Shown: positions 42,846 to 53,948 of the stretch, piece after piece | How positions within the stretch are numbered: position 1 is the stretch's first letter | How the letters are laid out: every line of letters starts with the position of its first letter | Source of the DNA: Pomphorhynchus laevis | Lineage: Eukaryota > Acanthocephala > Palaeacanthocephala > Echinorhynchida > Pomphorhynchidae | Assembly: GCA_012934845.2 (NCBI GenBank) | Contig: WNNJ02002946.1 | Location: forward strand, 1-64,000 | Length of the DNA: 64,000 nucleotides | Reading direction: 5' to 3' | Position numbers and translations under genes: made by a program | Notes under the pieces: generated by a model | Seen by the model: the letters and a program-made list of their open reading frames with translations, nothing else | Told to the model about the DNA's origin: nothing | Database searches by the model: none

Positions 42846-44820
42846 ATGGAGTCATCGTCGAGGGGGAATCATATTGACAATTGTGCCGTATGCCATGGGC
42901 AATTTAAAATAAATAACACAGGCCGTATTCGTAAACACGGGTCAGTTTTAATGAGGTGCTCGGGTTCTGGAAAATACCGTCTACATCTAATCATCCACCC
43001 GTCGATACCGCTCGAGGGTCGGTTCACGTAAATCACGCTGATTACGAAGTTCAATTAGAGCATGTTAATCACCAATCTGGTTTTTCAGCTGAAGAACTCA
43101 TGGTCACTCCGGGTATTGATTTGAATGCTGCATCACTCGAACTCCTACGGAAAGTCTGGATGGCTCTAATTAACACTGTGAAGCGCATTCCATGAAATTT
43201 GCGTCGTCGAGAATCAGAGTTATTCTTATCCCTTATCCGTAAAGCCATATGTTCGCAGTCGATACATGATTAGGTCCGTATCCTCTGTTTCCCAAAACTG
43301 TGCTTGAAAACTATGGCAGCTCACGGTCAATCTGAGGATAATGTTCGATCGCGGATGACCAAATGTATGGGGTGGTTTGAAGGTGGTAAGGAAAGTGAAT
43401 GTATGTCAACCTTGAATAATCGTCCTTCCCCAACAGCCAGGAGATCTTCTTCTAAGCTCTACATCGCAGAAGCCATCGATCTGACAATAAGCGGTAACTT
43501 TGGAAAAGCCATAAGTCGCTTAACTTCTAGCGGCATCTGTGAATCGTCATACTCTACTCGAGAGAAGCTCGTGTTGCTACACCCGTCGTCCGACTAGGCC
43601 CGTTTTTCGCCATTATCAATATTGTCACTACCTTTGTTGTTTGATTCTGATACCGTTCAAGCAGCAATATCGTAATTTTCTCCTTCCACTTCTCCCGGAT
43701 CTTTTGGGTTACGAGCAGCGCATCTACAGGATATGCTGGCGGTCGACCACGAATCTCTTCTTTACCGCACATCAACGTTGGTCAATCACATGATTGCAGG
43801 GTTACTACCACATGATCTCGTACGCTTCGTCTCTGGGGCTAAATCACCGTCACCGACAAGATGATGACCTTATATGGATCAAAATCGACTTAACAAATGC
43901 ATTTAATTCTCTGACTCGAAAATACATTATTGACGCTATAAGAAGGTTTTTCCCAGAACTTTCCGAATGGGTAAATTATTGTTATGGCAGTGGATCGAGT
44001 TTACGATTTGGAAATTTGGAACCCCTTTCATACTTAAGCGGTGTTCAGCAAGGAGAACCTTTGGGCCCGTTCCTATTTTGCCTTGCGATAAACCCAATCA
44101 TTGCCCACATTTCAATAATGGATTGCATTATTTTCAACAAATGGTATCTCGACGATGGAGTTGTGGACGGTACAAGTAAGGCTATGACAGAGAACTTGAC
44201 ACACTTATCGTCACATTTTAATGCCATTGGAACGAATATAAACTGGAAGAAGACAGAGGTAATAGGCGAGGCCGGTCATATCGAAACAATCTGAGGATCG
44301 TGCCATTTCATCCGTAGCTTAAAGCTGTCCAAAGACTTTAGTATCCTATGTATCCCGGTTGGCTCAAGGGAATACTGCGCTAATTACTTGATCACCGCAT
44401 TACTTCCACCTTTGATACGGGATCTAGGAATCTTAAAATCTCTGCCGGTCCCTCAGGTTGCATTCACCTTATTTCTTTATTGCGCATCCGCACCAAGGGT
44501 AAACCATTTGATGCGCACCGTCGATCCTGATTTCGCGGATGAATTTTTTCTGCCTTTCGATCGTTAGATCAGAGCGACTTTTGCCAGAATAACTTTCATC
44601 ACCCCCGACAAGCAGACGTGGATCAAGCATGATCGCCTCCGAAAATAGGAAGTCTGGGATTACGCAGCTGCCACATGCATTCCCCTTCAGCATTCATATC
44701 GAGCATACACTTGGTCTCCAATCGGCTAAATTTGGATCCACATATTTTTCCAGGATATGGATCAACAAAAGAAAAGACCTTGTCACTTTTCTAACGCGAA
44801 TTAGATAGTTTTCCTTACAG
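42846..44820 (+). pseudogene. YLDDG-family RT element (copy 3, diverged)
   Basis: ATG at 42846: DNCAVCHGQFKINNTGRIRK and RCSGSGKY match the N-terminal finger of copies 1 and 2 at lower similarity. RT at 43870-44294: WIKIDLTNAFNSLTRKYIID, GVQQGEPLGPFLFCLAINPI, NKWYLDDGVVDGTSKAMTEN and INWKKTEV. C-terminal region readings near 44400-44560 include CASAPRVNHLMRTVDPDFAD. A different subfamily of the same lineage. The tail is lost where an Hsp90 copy begins. Confidence 0.82.
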
Positions 44821-44919
44821 TTTCAAATTGCACAGTTAATCAGTCTCATTATCACCACGTTCTTCTCGAACGAGGAAATCTTTCTGCGTGAACTCATTTC
44901 AAATAGATCTGATGTCCTA

Positions 44920-45640
44920 GAAAAATAAGGTACGAACCCCTGACCGACCGTACCAAACTCGACTCCTGCAAGGAGCTCGACATCCATATCATTCCCGTGG
45001 AGAACAACAAGCAGCTGCGCATCATCGACACCAACAGTGACATGACGAAGGGCGACATGGTGAATAATTTGGGCACGATTGCTCGCAGTTGGACGCGGGC
45101 CATTATAGAGGCCCTACAGAGCGGAGCCGACAAAGGCATGATTGGACAGTTTGGAGTATGCTTCTACTCGGCATATTTGATCGCGGACAGGGTCCGGTCG
45201 TGTCCAAGCATAATTATGACGAGCCGTACATCTGGGAGTCGAGTGCGGGCAGAAACTTCACGGTACGTCATGACACTACGAGTGAACGCTTAGGCAGCGG
45301 GACAAAGATAACACTCTGGCCAAAGAAGGACCAGTTGAAGAAGTACCTTGAAGAGAGCGAGATCAAGGACACTGTGTAGAAGCACTCCCAGTCCATCCAG
45401 TATCCTATTATCTTGGTCATTTAGAGAGGGAGATGTCTGATGACGAGGCTGAGCCCGATGAGGCCGAGAACAAGGAGGAAGACAAGGTGAACGTGGATGA
45501 ACAAGCCAAGAAAGATGACGAAGAGAAATCCGAGAATTATAACGTAAAAGACAAAGATTCCTTAGCAATTTTAAGCTACAATACTATGATGCCGGAACGA
45601 CTTCCAGTTGTAGATGTTAAAGTTTGAGATATCGGTGCTA
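44920..45640 (+). pseudogene. Hsp90 (Hsp83-type) retropseudogene fragment
   Basis: Intron-less frames of the Hsp90 N-terminal domain: [60 protein letters not shown] and [19 protein letters not shown], then after a frameshift near 45190 [20 protein letters not shown] and [20 protein letters not shown], a stop, and the charged linker MSDDEAEPDEAENKEEDKVN. Key ATP-site residues are damaged (DTGIGM reads DTNSDM; GFGxGF-type GQFGVGF reads GQFGVCF). It covers roughly the first third of Hsp90 only. Probably a decayed processed copy. Confidence 0.88.
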
Positions 45641-45699
45641 ATAAAAATTATGTAATTACCATCGGATTTGCTTGTTTTTCATACTAATGAATTAATATT

Positions 45700-46108
45700 G
45701 TATTATTGTGACCAATACACATCTGCATCCGCAAGAAAACAAATTAAGGTTTATAATAAAGAAAGAAGTTTAATCAGAAAAAATAGTAAAATTGAGAATA
45801 TACTATAAGAGCCTGAAACTTAGCCACATAATATTGAAAAATTGTACGATTCAAAGACCCTTGCACAACACTGTACACCAATTCACATATCCAGAAGCTG
45901 AATGTAAATTCAGTTCTAACAACATTTATATTAGTTACACGACGCAACGGTTGTATTCACGATTGACGCAACATTTATAAGGATTCGTATAAATAACTAA
46001 CCACCATATAATTTCTTTAATTTATTATCATATTTCATTATTTTATGGAAAGTGTGTTCATTATTATACGGGAAGCAATATTCATCAAAGAAATGAATCC
46101 TACTATCA
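45700..46108 (+). pseudogene. Penelope-like element, GIY-YIG end
   Basis: Readings HNTVHQFTYPEAECKFSSNN, IYISYTTQRLYSRLTQHL (GIY-YIG core, here Y-I-S-Y-T) and, after a stop, REAIFIKEMNPTI. The frame is cut at actatcaa by the L2 at 46110-50437 and resumes at 50438 with TINRKNKGFVKTLKYF. Confidence 0.75.
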
Positions 46109-46184
46109 AAAAGTTTGAGATCTTAAAAAAGTTTGAGATCTAAAGAACACTAATAAACATACAATAAATTTACCTTCGACGATA

Positions 46185-46452
46185 ACCATCGACGACAACT
46201 ATCGACGACAACCATCGACGACAACCATCGATGACAACCATCGACGACAACAATCGACGACAACCATCAACGACAACCATCGACGACAACCATCGACGAC
46301 AACATCGACGACAACCATCGACGACAACCATCGACGACAACCATCGACGACAACCATCGACGACAACCATCGACGACAACCATCGACGACAACCATCGAC
46401 GACAACCATCGACGACAACAATCGACAACAACCATCGACGACAACCATCGGT
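46185..46452 (+). repeat. 13-bp minisatellite in L2 leader
   Basis: About 20 units of accatcgacgaca with minor variants. The long open frames on both strands here are only products of a 13-bp period. A shorter, variant array precedes the same ORF1 at 53400-53530, so the array belongs to the element. Confidence 0.92.
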
Positions 46453-46458
46453 TGAAAA

Positions 46459-47436
46459 TTGATTGAAATACATTCTTACAAGTTAATAGGAGGACGTAAG
46501 AAAACAATAAAGACCGACACCAACTATGGACAACTGCAAGTACAGTGCTCGATACACGACTGCAGCGTCTGGACAACAATCACCTGCGACAAGAATAAGG
46601 CTAAAGAATACTTCGTATGTGGTTTTTGTGCCAACAAACTAATCTGCAACCTTTCCAATAAGCACATATCAACATCCAACACGTCAGCTCAAACTACCCC
46701 CGTCGTTTCTAATGTTCTTTCTCCACCAACCGACCATGCCATCATATACACTTCCCGTTCCATGTCATCTTCACTCCCCGACATCCCACGTCCCATCCTT
46801 CCCATCTCGTTTCTCAATAACTTGTATCCATCAATCAAAATCACCTCCTCCAACATCCACTATCCTTCTACTCATAACCTTTCTTCACATCGCTTGCCAC
46901 CCTCTTTATTATCATTATCATCTATGTTTTCCGTCGTCAAACCAAATCCCTCCAAATCATCAACTGCCAGCTCTTCTATCGTGATCTCACCTACTCACGT
47001 CAGTCGTCCTCCTTTACGAAAGCGCTTTCCTTCTCGCGATCGTTGCGTCATTGTCACTAATATCACGGCTTCCAACTCCTTATCTTCACAAGCACGTCTG
47101 GACCACAATGTTTCTGCCTTCAGATCCATCCTCTTGTCTATTGTTCCTGCGGATAAACCATCCTTTTTCAAGGACATTTCTCCTGTCGCATTCATCCGTC
47201 TAAACAAATCTTCTCAATATAATCCTTCACAGCCCCCTCTCCTAAAAATTGTTTTCAAGCATCGCTCTCACGTGTCTTCTGTCCTCTCTCAACGATTCAA
47301 ACTCATGCCATCTTCAACCTGTTCGAATTTTTCCCCGATCGCGCCCCTTCTGAAATCGCTCAAATCTCTTCAGCCTGCATCGAAAAACGTCGTCACGAGG
47401 AAAACGGCGAAACATCACTCTCAATCCGAAACATAG
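46459..47436 (+). CDS. L2-like ORF1 protein with zinc finger
   Basis: An intact 325-codon frame. It opens GGRKKTIKTDTNYG and has a Cys/His cluster VQCSIHDCSVWTTITC plus FVCGFCANKLIC, resembling the PHD/ESC-type finger of CR1/L2 ORF1 proteins. A Ser/Pro-rich middle and a C-terminal SFIRLNKS-like block follow (PVAFIRLNKSSQYN, PPLLKIVFKHRSH, SVLSQRFKLM), shared with 8.3 kb. ORF1 proteins bind element RNA. The real start may be a little downstream, at the GGRKK region. The rest of the element is inactive. Confidence 0.65.
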   Translation: MIEIHSYKLIGGRKKTIKTDTNYGQLQVQCSIHDCSVWTTITCDKNKAKEYFVCGFCANKLICNLSNKHISTSNTSAQTTPVVSNVLSPPTDHAIIYTSRSMSSSLPDIPRPILPISFLNNLYPSIKITSSNIHYPSTHNLSSHRLPPSLLSLSSMFSVVKPNPSKSSTASSSIVISPTHVSRPPLRKRFPSRDRCVIVTNITASNSLSSQARLDHNVSAFRSILLSIVPADKPSFFKDISPVAFIRLNKSSQYNPSQPPLLKIVFKHRSHVSSVLSQRFKLMPSSTCSNFSPIAPLLKSLKSLQPASKNVVTRKTAKHHSQSET

Positions 47437-47476
47437 ACGGAAATTTTCAAGTTGTCCACACCCGTCCAAAAATTCG

Positions 47477-50360
47477 ATGGCGCTCCATCTCTCCTATATG
47501 TCTTCTCCACTAGACTCTTTCGCCACAACACACGGTTTCCGCCTCGGTCTCCTCAACACTAGATCTATTCTCAATAAATCCGATCTTATCCTCAACCTAT
47601 TCACCAAGCAACCCATCGGTCTCTTCTGCCTTACCGAATCCTGGCACTCAAATTCCGACGACCTTTCCATTCGGCGTCTGCTCTCTGCCGGTTGCTCGTT
47701 AGTCAAATCCGCCCGCCCCCTCAGCTCATGCCCTTCTAAATTCTCTAATCATGGCGGCATCGTCGCATTCGCGCGTCACCCCGCGTCTCTTCGCAAAATC
47801 AATCCCCTTTCAGTCCTTGCTCTTTTGAGTTGCTCACTTGTCGTTATTCTAACCCGATCACTCGAGATCTCGCCATTTATACCGTTCTGGTTAATCAGCT
47901 GTTACAGCCTTATTTTTTACCGAACTCGCTGACCTCCTTTCTCATTGTTCTTTGTCCTCAATCCCTTCACTCCTTCTAGGCGACTTCAATATCCGCCTAG
48001 ACCGCCCTTCTTCCACGGATTCCATCCAGTTCATCAACATTCTATTCAACTACAATTACAAACTAATCTCCACTGCCCACACATATACTTGGTGGGGCAC
48101 TCGACATCATCGCTGTCCCCGATCATTTTGCTGCCTACACTTCACTGTTTATCTCTGATCCTGGTCTATCCGATCACTTTCTTATCACCCTTGATTTCAC
48201 TCGCAATCACACCCCTCCTCACAAATTTACAATCCTACGTCGCCCTTGGAGAAATCTTGACCTCTCCCTTCACCGCTCTGCACTACTCAAATCGTCTCTA
48301 TAATTACCCACAATAACATATTCATCTCCTCACGATCTCACCTTTCTTTTTGACTCTGAACTCACATCCACTCTCGATATTCTCTTGCCCTTCAAGTCTC
48401 ACCAACACCGTCGCTTGCACCGTGCCCCATGGTTTGGTATCTAATGCCTACTCTCAAAGCGCCGACTCCGCCATGCTTTCCTAGTCTATCACCGCTCTCT
48501 CAGACGTGATTTTCGCTCGATTACTCCGTCTTTCCGTGTTTCATATATTGCTCTTCGCCGGTCTCATCTCAACCTACTACGTACCAAATGCAACTCCTTC
48601 TGGCAGCATAAAATCATCACTTCATTCAACTCTAAGATTCTCTGGCATACTTTTAACTCAATCCTTGCTCGCTCCTCTTCGCCGTGCAACATCAATGACA
48701 ATGATTATTCGTCATTTCTCTTGACTAAAGTATCCACGTTGCTCTCTCACACCCCGGTCTCCATCCTATCCCACTCTGCCCAGTCTATCCTTATCCTTCG
48801 GAACTCTTTCATCTTCTCCATGTCTCACCTACAGAAGTATCATCTGTCCTAATGTCCTTGCCCAACTAAACATCACCTGCCGATCCCCCGCCTACTCACA
48901 TATTAAAATCTATATGCTCATCGATATTCCCATTTCTCACAACCTTGTTTAACTCGTCCATCCGCAGTCGTATCTTCCCTTCACATTGGAAATCCGCGAT
49001 CGTTCGTCTCTTTCTTAAGAAACAATCGCTCGAACCCTCCTTCCTTCTAGCTATCACCCCATTTCACTACTCCATACTCTTTCTAAGCTCTTAGAACGCC
49101 TCATCTTAATACAAATCAAAGCTTATCTCTCCTCATCCAATCTGTACCCTCCTTTCCAATCCTCTTTCCGCTCTATCACTCGACAGAAATCGCGTGCATA
49201 AAAGTGTACAACGACTTACTCATTTCTCGAGACAAGGCTCTATATAGTGTTCTCATCTCCCTCGACCTCTCCTCCGCATTCGACATTGTCGACCACTCCG
49301 TCCTCCTTTCTCGCCTTCGTTATGATTACGGCTTTTCTTCCTCCTCCGTAACATTGTTCGCCTCATATCTATCCAACCGTTCCTTTCGCGTCTGTTCTAA
49401 TTCATCATCCTCCCATCCCATCCCTATTTTTTGCCGGGTCCCACAAGGTTCAGTCCTAGGTCTCCTGCTTTTCTCTTTTCTGCTTGGCGAACTCTCTCCG
49501 TTTTTTAAACCTTTTTCCATTAACGTCATGCAATACGCCGATGACATCCTCATCTATGCTTATGCACCCGCACAACGCATACACGGTATCGGCATTTCTG
49601 CCTCCAACTGTCTTTCTTCTATATACTAACGTATCTTCATCTCGTTCTAAACTCCGACAAGTCTAAAATAATGTGAATTCTCCCTCCGTATACCAAACAT
49701 ATCTCCTCCCACTGTATATTTTGCTTCATCGATCATCCCCATAGTCCACAATCTCACCTTCTTAGTCTTCCATTTCAATAATCACCTTTCCCTTAAACCC
49801 TTCGTCCGTGACAAGGTCCGCTCATCTAACTTAATTCTCCGTAATATCCGCCGTATCCGTTCCCTTGTTGACTTCTGTTCTTGTATGTCTCTTCTTTCAT
49901 CGCTTCTTTTCCCTACAATCGATTACTGCCTTAGCCTTTTCGCCAATTCTCCAAAATCCATCATCCTACACATACAACGAATAATCAACACCGCCGTTCG
50001 AGTGCTCTTTCGTCTTCGTCGCTTCGACCACACATCTACATATTTTGCCCAACTCTCCTGGCCCACCATCCACATCCGCATCAAACTCCACCTTCTTCTC
50101 GTTACTTTTCGTCTCATAGCTGTCGGCTCCCCATCGTTCATCAATCTTCCTTTCTTAGACGATACTCGCCCCACATCGCTATCGCTTCGTTCCTGTCATA
50201 CCCTCTTACTCCACGTTCCTAATTACTCCAACAACTACGGTCTCTGATCCTTCCTCGTCGCCGCCTCACTCGCCTGGTATCAACTCCCTCTAGACGTCCG
50301 CCGCGCCCCCTCCTTTATCACATTCAAACACCTCATCCGTTCACACTATCTCGACACCTG
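47477..50360 (+). pseudogene. L2-like endonuclease and RT
   Basis: Endonuclease: FRLGLLNTRSILNKSDLILN, IGLFCLTESWHSNSDD, NHGGIVAFARHPASL, then frame-shifted LLGDFNIRLDRPSST. The RT starts near 48960; 49204-49629 has LISLDLSSAFDIVDHSVLLS, CRVPQGSVLGLLLFSFLLG and VMQYADDILIYA. The C-terminal part 49885-50360 includes SSLLFPTIDYCLSLF, AQLSWPTIHIRIKLHLLLVT and WYQLPLDVRRAPSFITFKHL. At least five frameshifts or stops (about 47835, 48070, 48240, 49090, 49628). Confidence 0.85.
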
Positions 50361-50388
50361 ATTTACAGTTTTGTTTCGTTGTGGTCAT

Positions 50389-50418
50389 GTAAGCGTGCGC
50401 TGGCACGCATTTGCCACG
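50389..50418 (+). other. 3' UTR hairpin of L2-like element
   Basis: gtaagcgtgcgctggcacgcatttgccac: stem gcgtgc/gcacgc then atttgccac and an aaaataaa tail. Same structure as 23750-23780 and the reverse strand at 24981-25015, with compensating base changes in the stem. Confidence 0.75.
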
Positions 50419-50437
50419 TTAAAATAAATCCTTTTTT

Positions 50438-51070
50438 ACTATCAATCGCAAAAATAAAGGATTCGTAAAGACATTGAAATATTTTTAAATACTACTAAAT
50501 TAAATAACTTGCGATTTAATGTAATTTGTATTTTTTATTTTACAGATGTCTGATGATGATCTATGTTAAGATCGAAATATCCCAAAAATATTTTGCAGTT
50601 TTTATTACAAAATTGTACTCTTTCCACGTTTTGAAATTTCTAACACAAGCACATCTACTAGAATTTCGCGCTGCCGAAAGATTTTATTACCGGCCTTTCA
50701 AGCGTAAACTTGATTTGACTTTTGATCAAATATGTATATATAACGATTTACTATCAATATTCACGAATTTTAATTGATAGTACAGTCTTTAATGAAAGAA
50801 CATAATATTGTGAATTTACGAATTCTAGAAGCGATATTCATCAAAGAGATGAATCCAACTATAAATCGCAAAGATGAAGGATTCTTAAAGGCATTAAAAA
50901 ATTTTAATTTTTAAATACTACTAAATTAGATAACTTACAATTTAATGGAATTTGTATTTTCGATTTTACAGATGTCTGAAGATGATCAATGTCGAGATCG
51001 AAATATCACAAGAAATGTTTGCGCTTTTTATTGTGTTGCCAAATGGTACTCTTTTCATGTTTTGAATAAA
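50438..51070 (+). pseudogene. Two Penelope-like 3' ends in tandem
   Basis: 50440-50640 and 50860-51070 are homologous: C-terminal codons (second unit ILEAIFIKEMNPTINRKDEG, FLKALKNF), an AT-rich segment ending in tttattttacag, then atgtctgatgatgatc...gatcgaaatat, the PLE 3' motif. The first completes the PLE interrupted at 46108. The second is another PLE end, 5'-truncated. Confidence 0.7.
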
Positions 51071-51954
51071 TACATAAGATAAATTTCGAAATGATAACAA
51101 AAACATTATCTTATAAATATTAATTTTTTCTCACAAAGTTGAAGATTTCTTTGTTGTCTAACTGAATCCTCTTAATGTATTCTCACTATGTTGGAGTTTT
51201 GTTCTATATGTTGAAACATTAATGTTTTTTTAAATAAAAATATATATTAAATAATTATTAATTACTTTTAAATTTAATATTAAATGATACATAAATTTTA
51301 TGATCATATACATTGTGATGATTCTTAAAACCAATTTATCACCGTTCGGATCCATATAAAATATCGGAAAGAAGATATAAGATCCATATGAACGATTTAT
51401 TATACATAATACATTATTATTTGTATAATAAATAAGATAAAATAACAAAAACGTTATCTTATAAATATTAAATATTTATAAAATATTTACAAAATATATA
51501 AAGGTATATATATTATATACCTCTATATAATATTATATACCTCTATATAATATTTATAAGGTATATGAGAACGATCTTTAACTGTCAAAGCTCTAAGCGC
51601 GCACAATGCTTGTATTGAAATGATAAATACATTTTATAATCATATACATAGTGATGATTCTTAAAACGTATTTGATCACAATCCGGATCCATATATACGA
51701 TCGGCAAAATATTTTTTATGAAGAAGTGTATAAGTATGTTGCTGATCTTTCTGACGCCTGTTGGGTGACTGTTTTCAATTGTGTATGTAATCTTTTGAAT
51801 GTTTTGGCATCACAGCTTTTATACACAGTTAAAAAATGTAGCAAGCAGACGATTGATTATATGATCTTGAGAATAAAGTTATTTAAAAGATCAATCTGGT
51901 AGTTTTGTGATGTTGGTGAGCTATAAAACTTAAAACACCGGCCGTGTTATAGAA
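51071..51954. repeat. AT-rich stretch with direct repeats
   Basis: No gene. About 51285-51380 and 51615-51710 are homologous (atcatatacat(t/a)gtgatgattctt ... cggatccatata). 51790-51940 (aatgtagcaa ... gatcttgagaataaagttat ... ggtgagctataaaac) is matched by 56594-56738, on the far side of the LTR element. Confidence 0.6.
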
Positions 51955-52258
51955 CACCGGCCATATTCTGATATGGCACTTTAACTGTCCCAATACCCTG
52001 CCGCCGACCTACCAATATCAAGCTGTGACAGAAAATAACATCGTCGCCAGTGACGCAAAGACAAGAAAAATATCAAAATACAGATATATCGACACCCGCG
52101 ATTACGAATTCATACAAGTGGCGATCGAGACGCTTGGTGCTGTGGACTCGAGAGTATCATCGTTTATCGGGGTGCTGGGAAATATGATGGTTCAGACGAG
52201 TGGCGACAAGCAGTCGAGCAACGCGCCTGCCGTTTGGACGACGCGGAAGATAGGACAT
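51955..52258 (+). pseudogene. RT element C-terminal fragment
   Basis: The frame reads CPNTLPPTYQYQAV, ENNIVASDAKTRKISKYRYI, YEFIQVAIETLGAVDSRVSS and FIGVLGNMMVQTSGDKQSSN. This is the DTLxPSY...K..KY...F...AIETLG...LG......GD tail of the family at 15.4 and 63.1 kb. The 5' LTR of the Gypsy element cuts it before QRxSxAIQRGN. Confidence 0.72.
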
Positions 52259-52385
52259 TGTTATGATATGAAATGATCAGATTGTACCTTTTGTATAACT
52301 TTATTTATTTATAGATATTATTGAATAAAGCCGTTCTAACGTTGCTTATTTATTACAATTTATTCAATAATATTGGTTCATCGAG

Positions 52386-53220
52386 ATGGAGAAACTATTG
52401 ATGCCTTCAGTATTAAATATAACTATCGACAGTCCTAATTCTCAAGAGGAGTGGATACACTGGAGGCGACGCCTTGACAGTTTTATTGCTCTACAAGTAG
52501 GACTCAATGACGAATCTAAGCTACCATTACTTGTCAATCTCATCTCGACGAAATTATTCGGATTAATCAAAGCGTGTACTTCATATGAAGAGGCTGTAAA
52601 TATCTTAAATAGGGCATTCATAAAGCCTGTAAATATTCTATTCGCACGTTACCAACTTTATGCTTGCCGACAAGAACCGACAATGACTTTAGATCACTAT
52701 CTCCGAATGCTTGGCAATTTCGCTAATCTATGCGATTTTCAACCTGTGGATTCTTCTTCAAATCGTAATGCACATATTACAGATTCTTTTATTCAAGGAC
52801 TTCACAATAGTTACATTAGACAACGTCTCCTTGAATCTCGAGTAACTGATCTTGACGAACTAGTGATGATTGCCAAATCACTCGAAGTAGTTCAACAACA
52901 TGCCGCGATAATATCATCCGCAGAAACATCAAGTATCGCATTTACTCAGGTCAGTCTGGTTGATAAATCATGTGAAGATAATGAACAATTTGATACTCTC
53001 GCTGCACTGAAAACAAATAAACTAGCACTTTTCTCTCAAAGTCAAAAATGTTGTATATTTTGTGTTGGATCGTACCATCTTCGATTAAATTGTCCAGCTC
53101 GGAATTCAACTTGCCATTCATGTAGTAAAAGCGGTCATTTTGCAAACGTTTGTCGCTCTCGTAGTTTTAAGAATACTCCGTCAACATCCGCTGCTCTATA
53201 TTGCACATCTCTATTCAACC
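52386..53220 (+). pseudogene. Gypsy gag with two zinc knuckles
   Basis: MEKLLMPSVLNITIDSPNSQ, WIHWRRRLDSFIALQVG, ILFARYQLYACRQEPTMTLD and a nucleocapsid CIFCVGSYHLRLNC plus CHSCSKSGHFANVC (the second a canonical CX2CX4HX4C). Bases 53221-53312 are an inverted copy of 53014-53107, so the listed C-terminus from about residue 280 (FNQFRAGQFNRRRY...) is antisense of the zinc-knuckle coding strand and not original gag. Confidence 0.85.
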
Positions 53221-53312
53221 AATTCCGAGCTGGACAATTTAATCGAAGACGGTACGATCCACCACAAAATATACAACGTTTTTGACTTTGAGAGAAGCGT
53301 GCTAGTTTATTT
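53014..53312. repeat. Inverted duplication inside gag
   Basis: About 92 bp (actagcacttttctctcaaa ... ccagctcggaatt) at 53014-53107 reappears inverted at 53221-53312 with a few mismatches, 113 bp apart. Confidence 0.85.
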
Positions 53313-53394
53313 TACCTTAAAAAAATTTTGGTTCCTAATAAACATACATTCCAGATCAATCCACTTCCAGATCAATCCAGCAAATTTAACAGTT

Positions 53395-53948
53395 TTAACG
53401 CACAAGGACAACCATCGACGCACTACGACAACCATCTACGACAACCATCGACGACAACCATCAACGACAGCCATCGACGACAACAATCGACGACAACGAT
53501 CCATGACAACAATCGACGGCAACCATCGTTTATGGGTGGACGTAAGAAAACAACTAAGACCGACACCAACTATGGACAACTGCAAGTACAGTGCTCGATA
53601 CACGACTGCAGCGTCTGGACAACAATCACCTGCGACAAGAATAAGGCTAAAGAATACTTCGTATGTGGTTTTTGTGCCAACAAACTAATCTGCAACCTTT
53701 CCAATAAGCCTATATCAACATCCAACACGTCAACTCAAACTACCCCCGTCGTTTCTAATGTTCTTTCTCCACCAACCGACCATGCCATCATATACACTTC
53801 CCGTTCCATGTCATCTTCACTCCCCGACATCCCACGTCCCATCCTTCCCATCTCGCTTCTCAATAACTTGCATCCATCAATCAAAATCACCTCCACCAAC
53901 CTCCACTATCCTTCCACTCATAACCTTTCCTCACATCGCTTGCCACCC
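53395..53948 (+). pseudogene. L2-like leader and ORF1 piece between gag and pol
   Basis: 53400-53530 is a degenerate 13-bp array. 53530-53948 repeats 46485-46905 almost exactly (GRKKTTKTDTNYGQLQVQCS, VLSPPTDHAIIYTSRSM, SHRLPP). It ends mid-gene at ccaccc and the Gypsy RT resumes with the next bases. Because it lacks the rest of L2, it is a recombinant rather than a clean insertion. Confidence 0.85.

Larger units (their letters stand above)
46110..50437 (+). mobile_element. L2/CR1-like element, near full length, in PLE
   Basis: tactatcaa at 46101-46109 and again at 50437-50445 brackets the element, a 9-bp target duplication. Order: 13-bp minisatellite leader, ORF1, endonuclease, RT, conserved 3' hairpin and aaaataaatcc tail. 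Confidence 0.82.

Noticed and set aside
44920-45640. Functional Hsp90 gene
   Set aside because: Only the N-terminal third, frameshift and stop, ATP-site motifs altered.
46185-46452. CRISPR-like array
   Set aside because: It is a continuous 13-bp minisatellite without spacers, tied to an L2 leader in an animal genome.
46170-46579. Long ORFs (RRQPSTTTIDDN / DGCRRWLSSMVV repeats) on both strands
   Set aside because: A 13-bp period with no stop in any frame makes these automatically; no protein is implied.
52951-53145. Minus-strand ORF ELDNLIEDGTIQHKIYN
   Set aside because: Antisense of gag; it recurs on plus only because the segment is inverted at 53221-53312.
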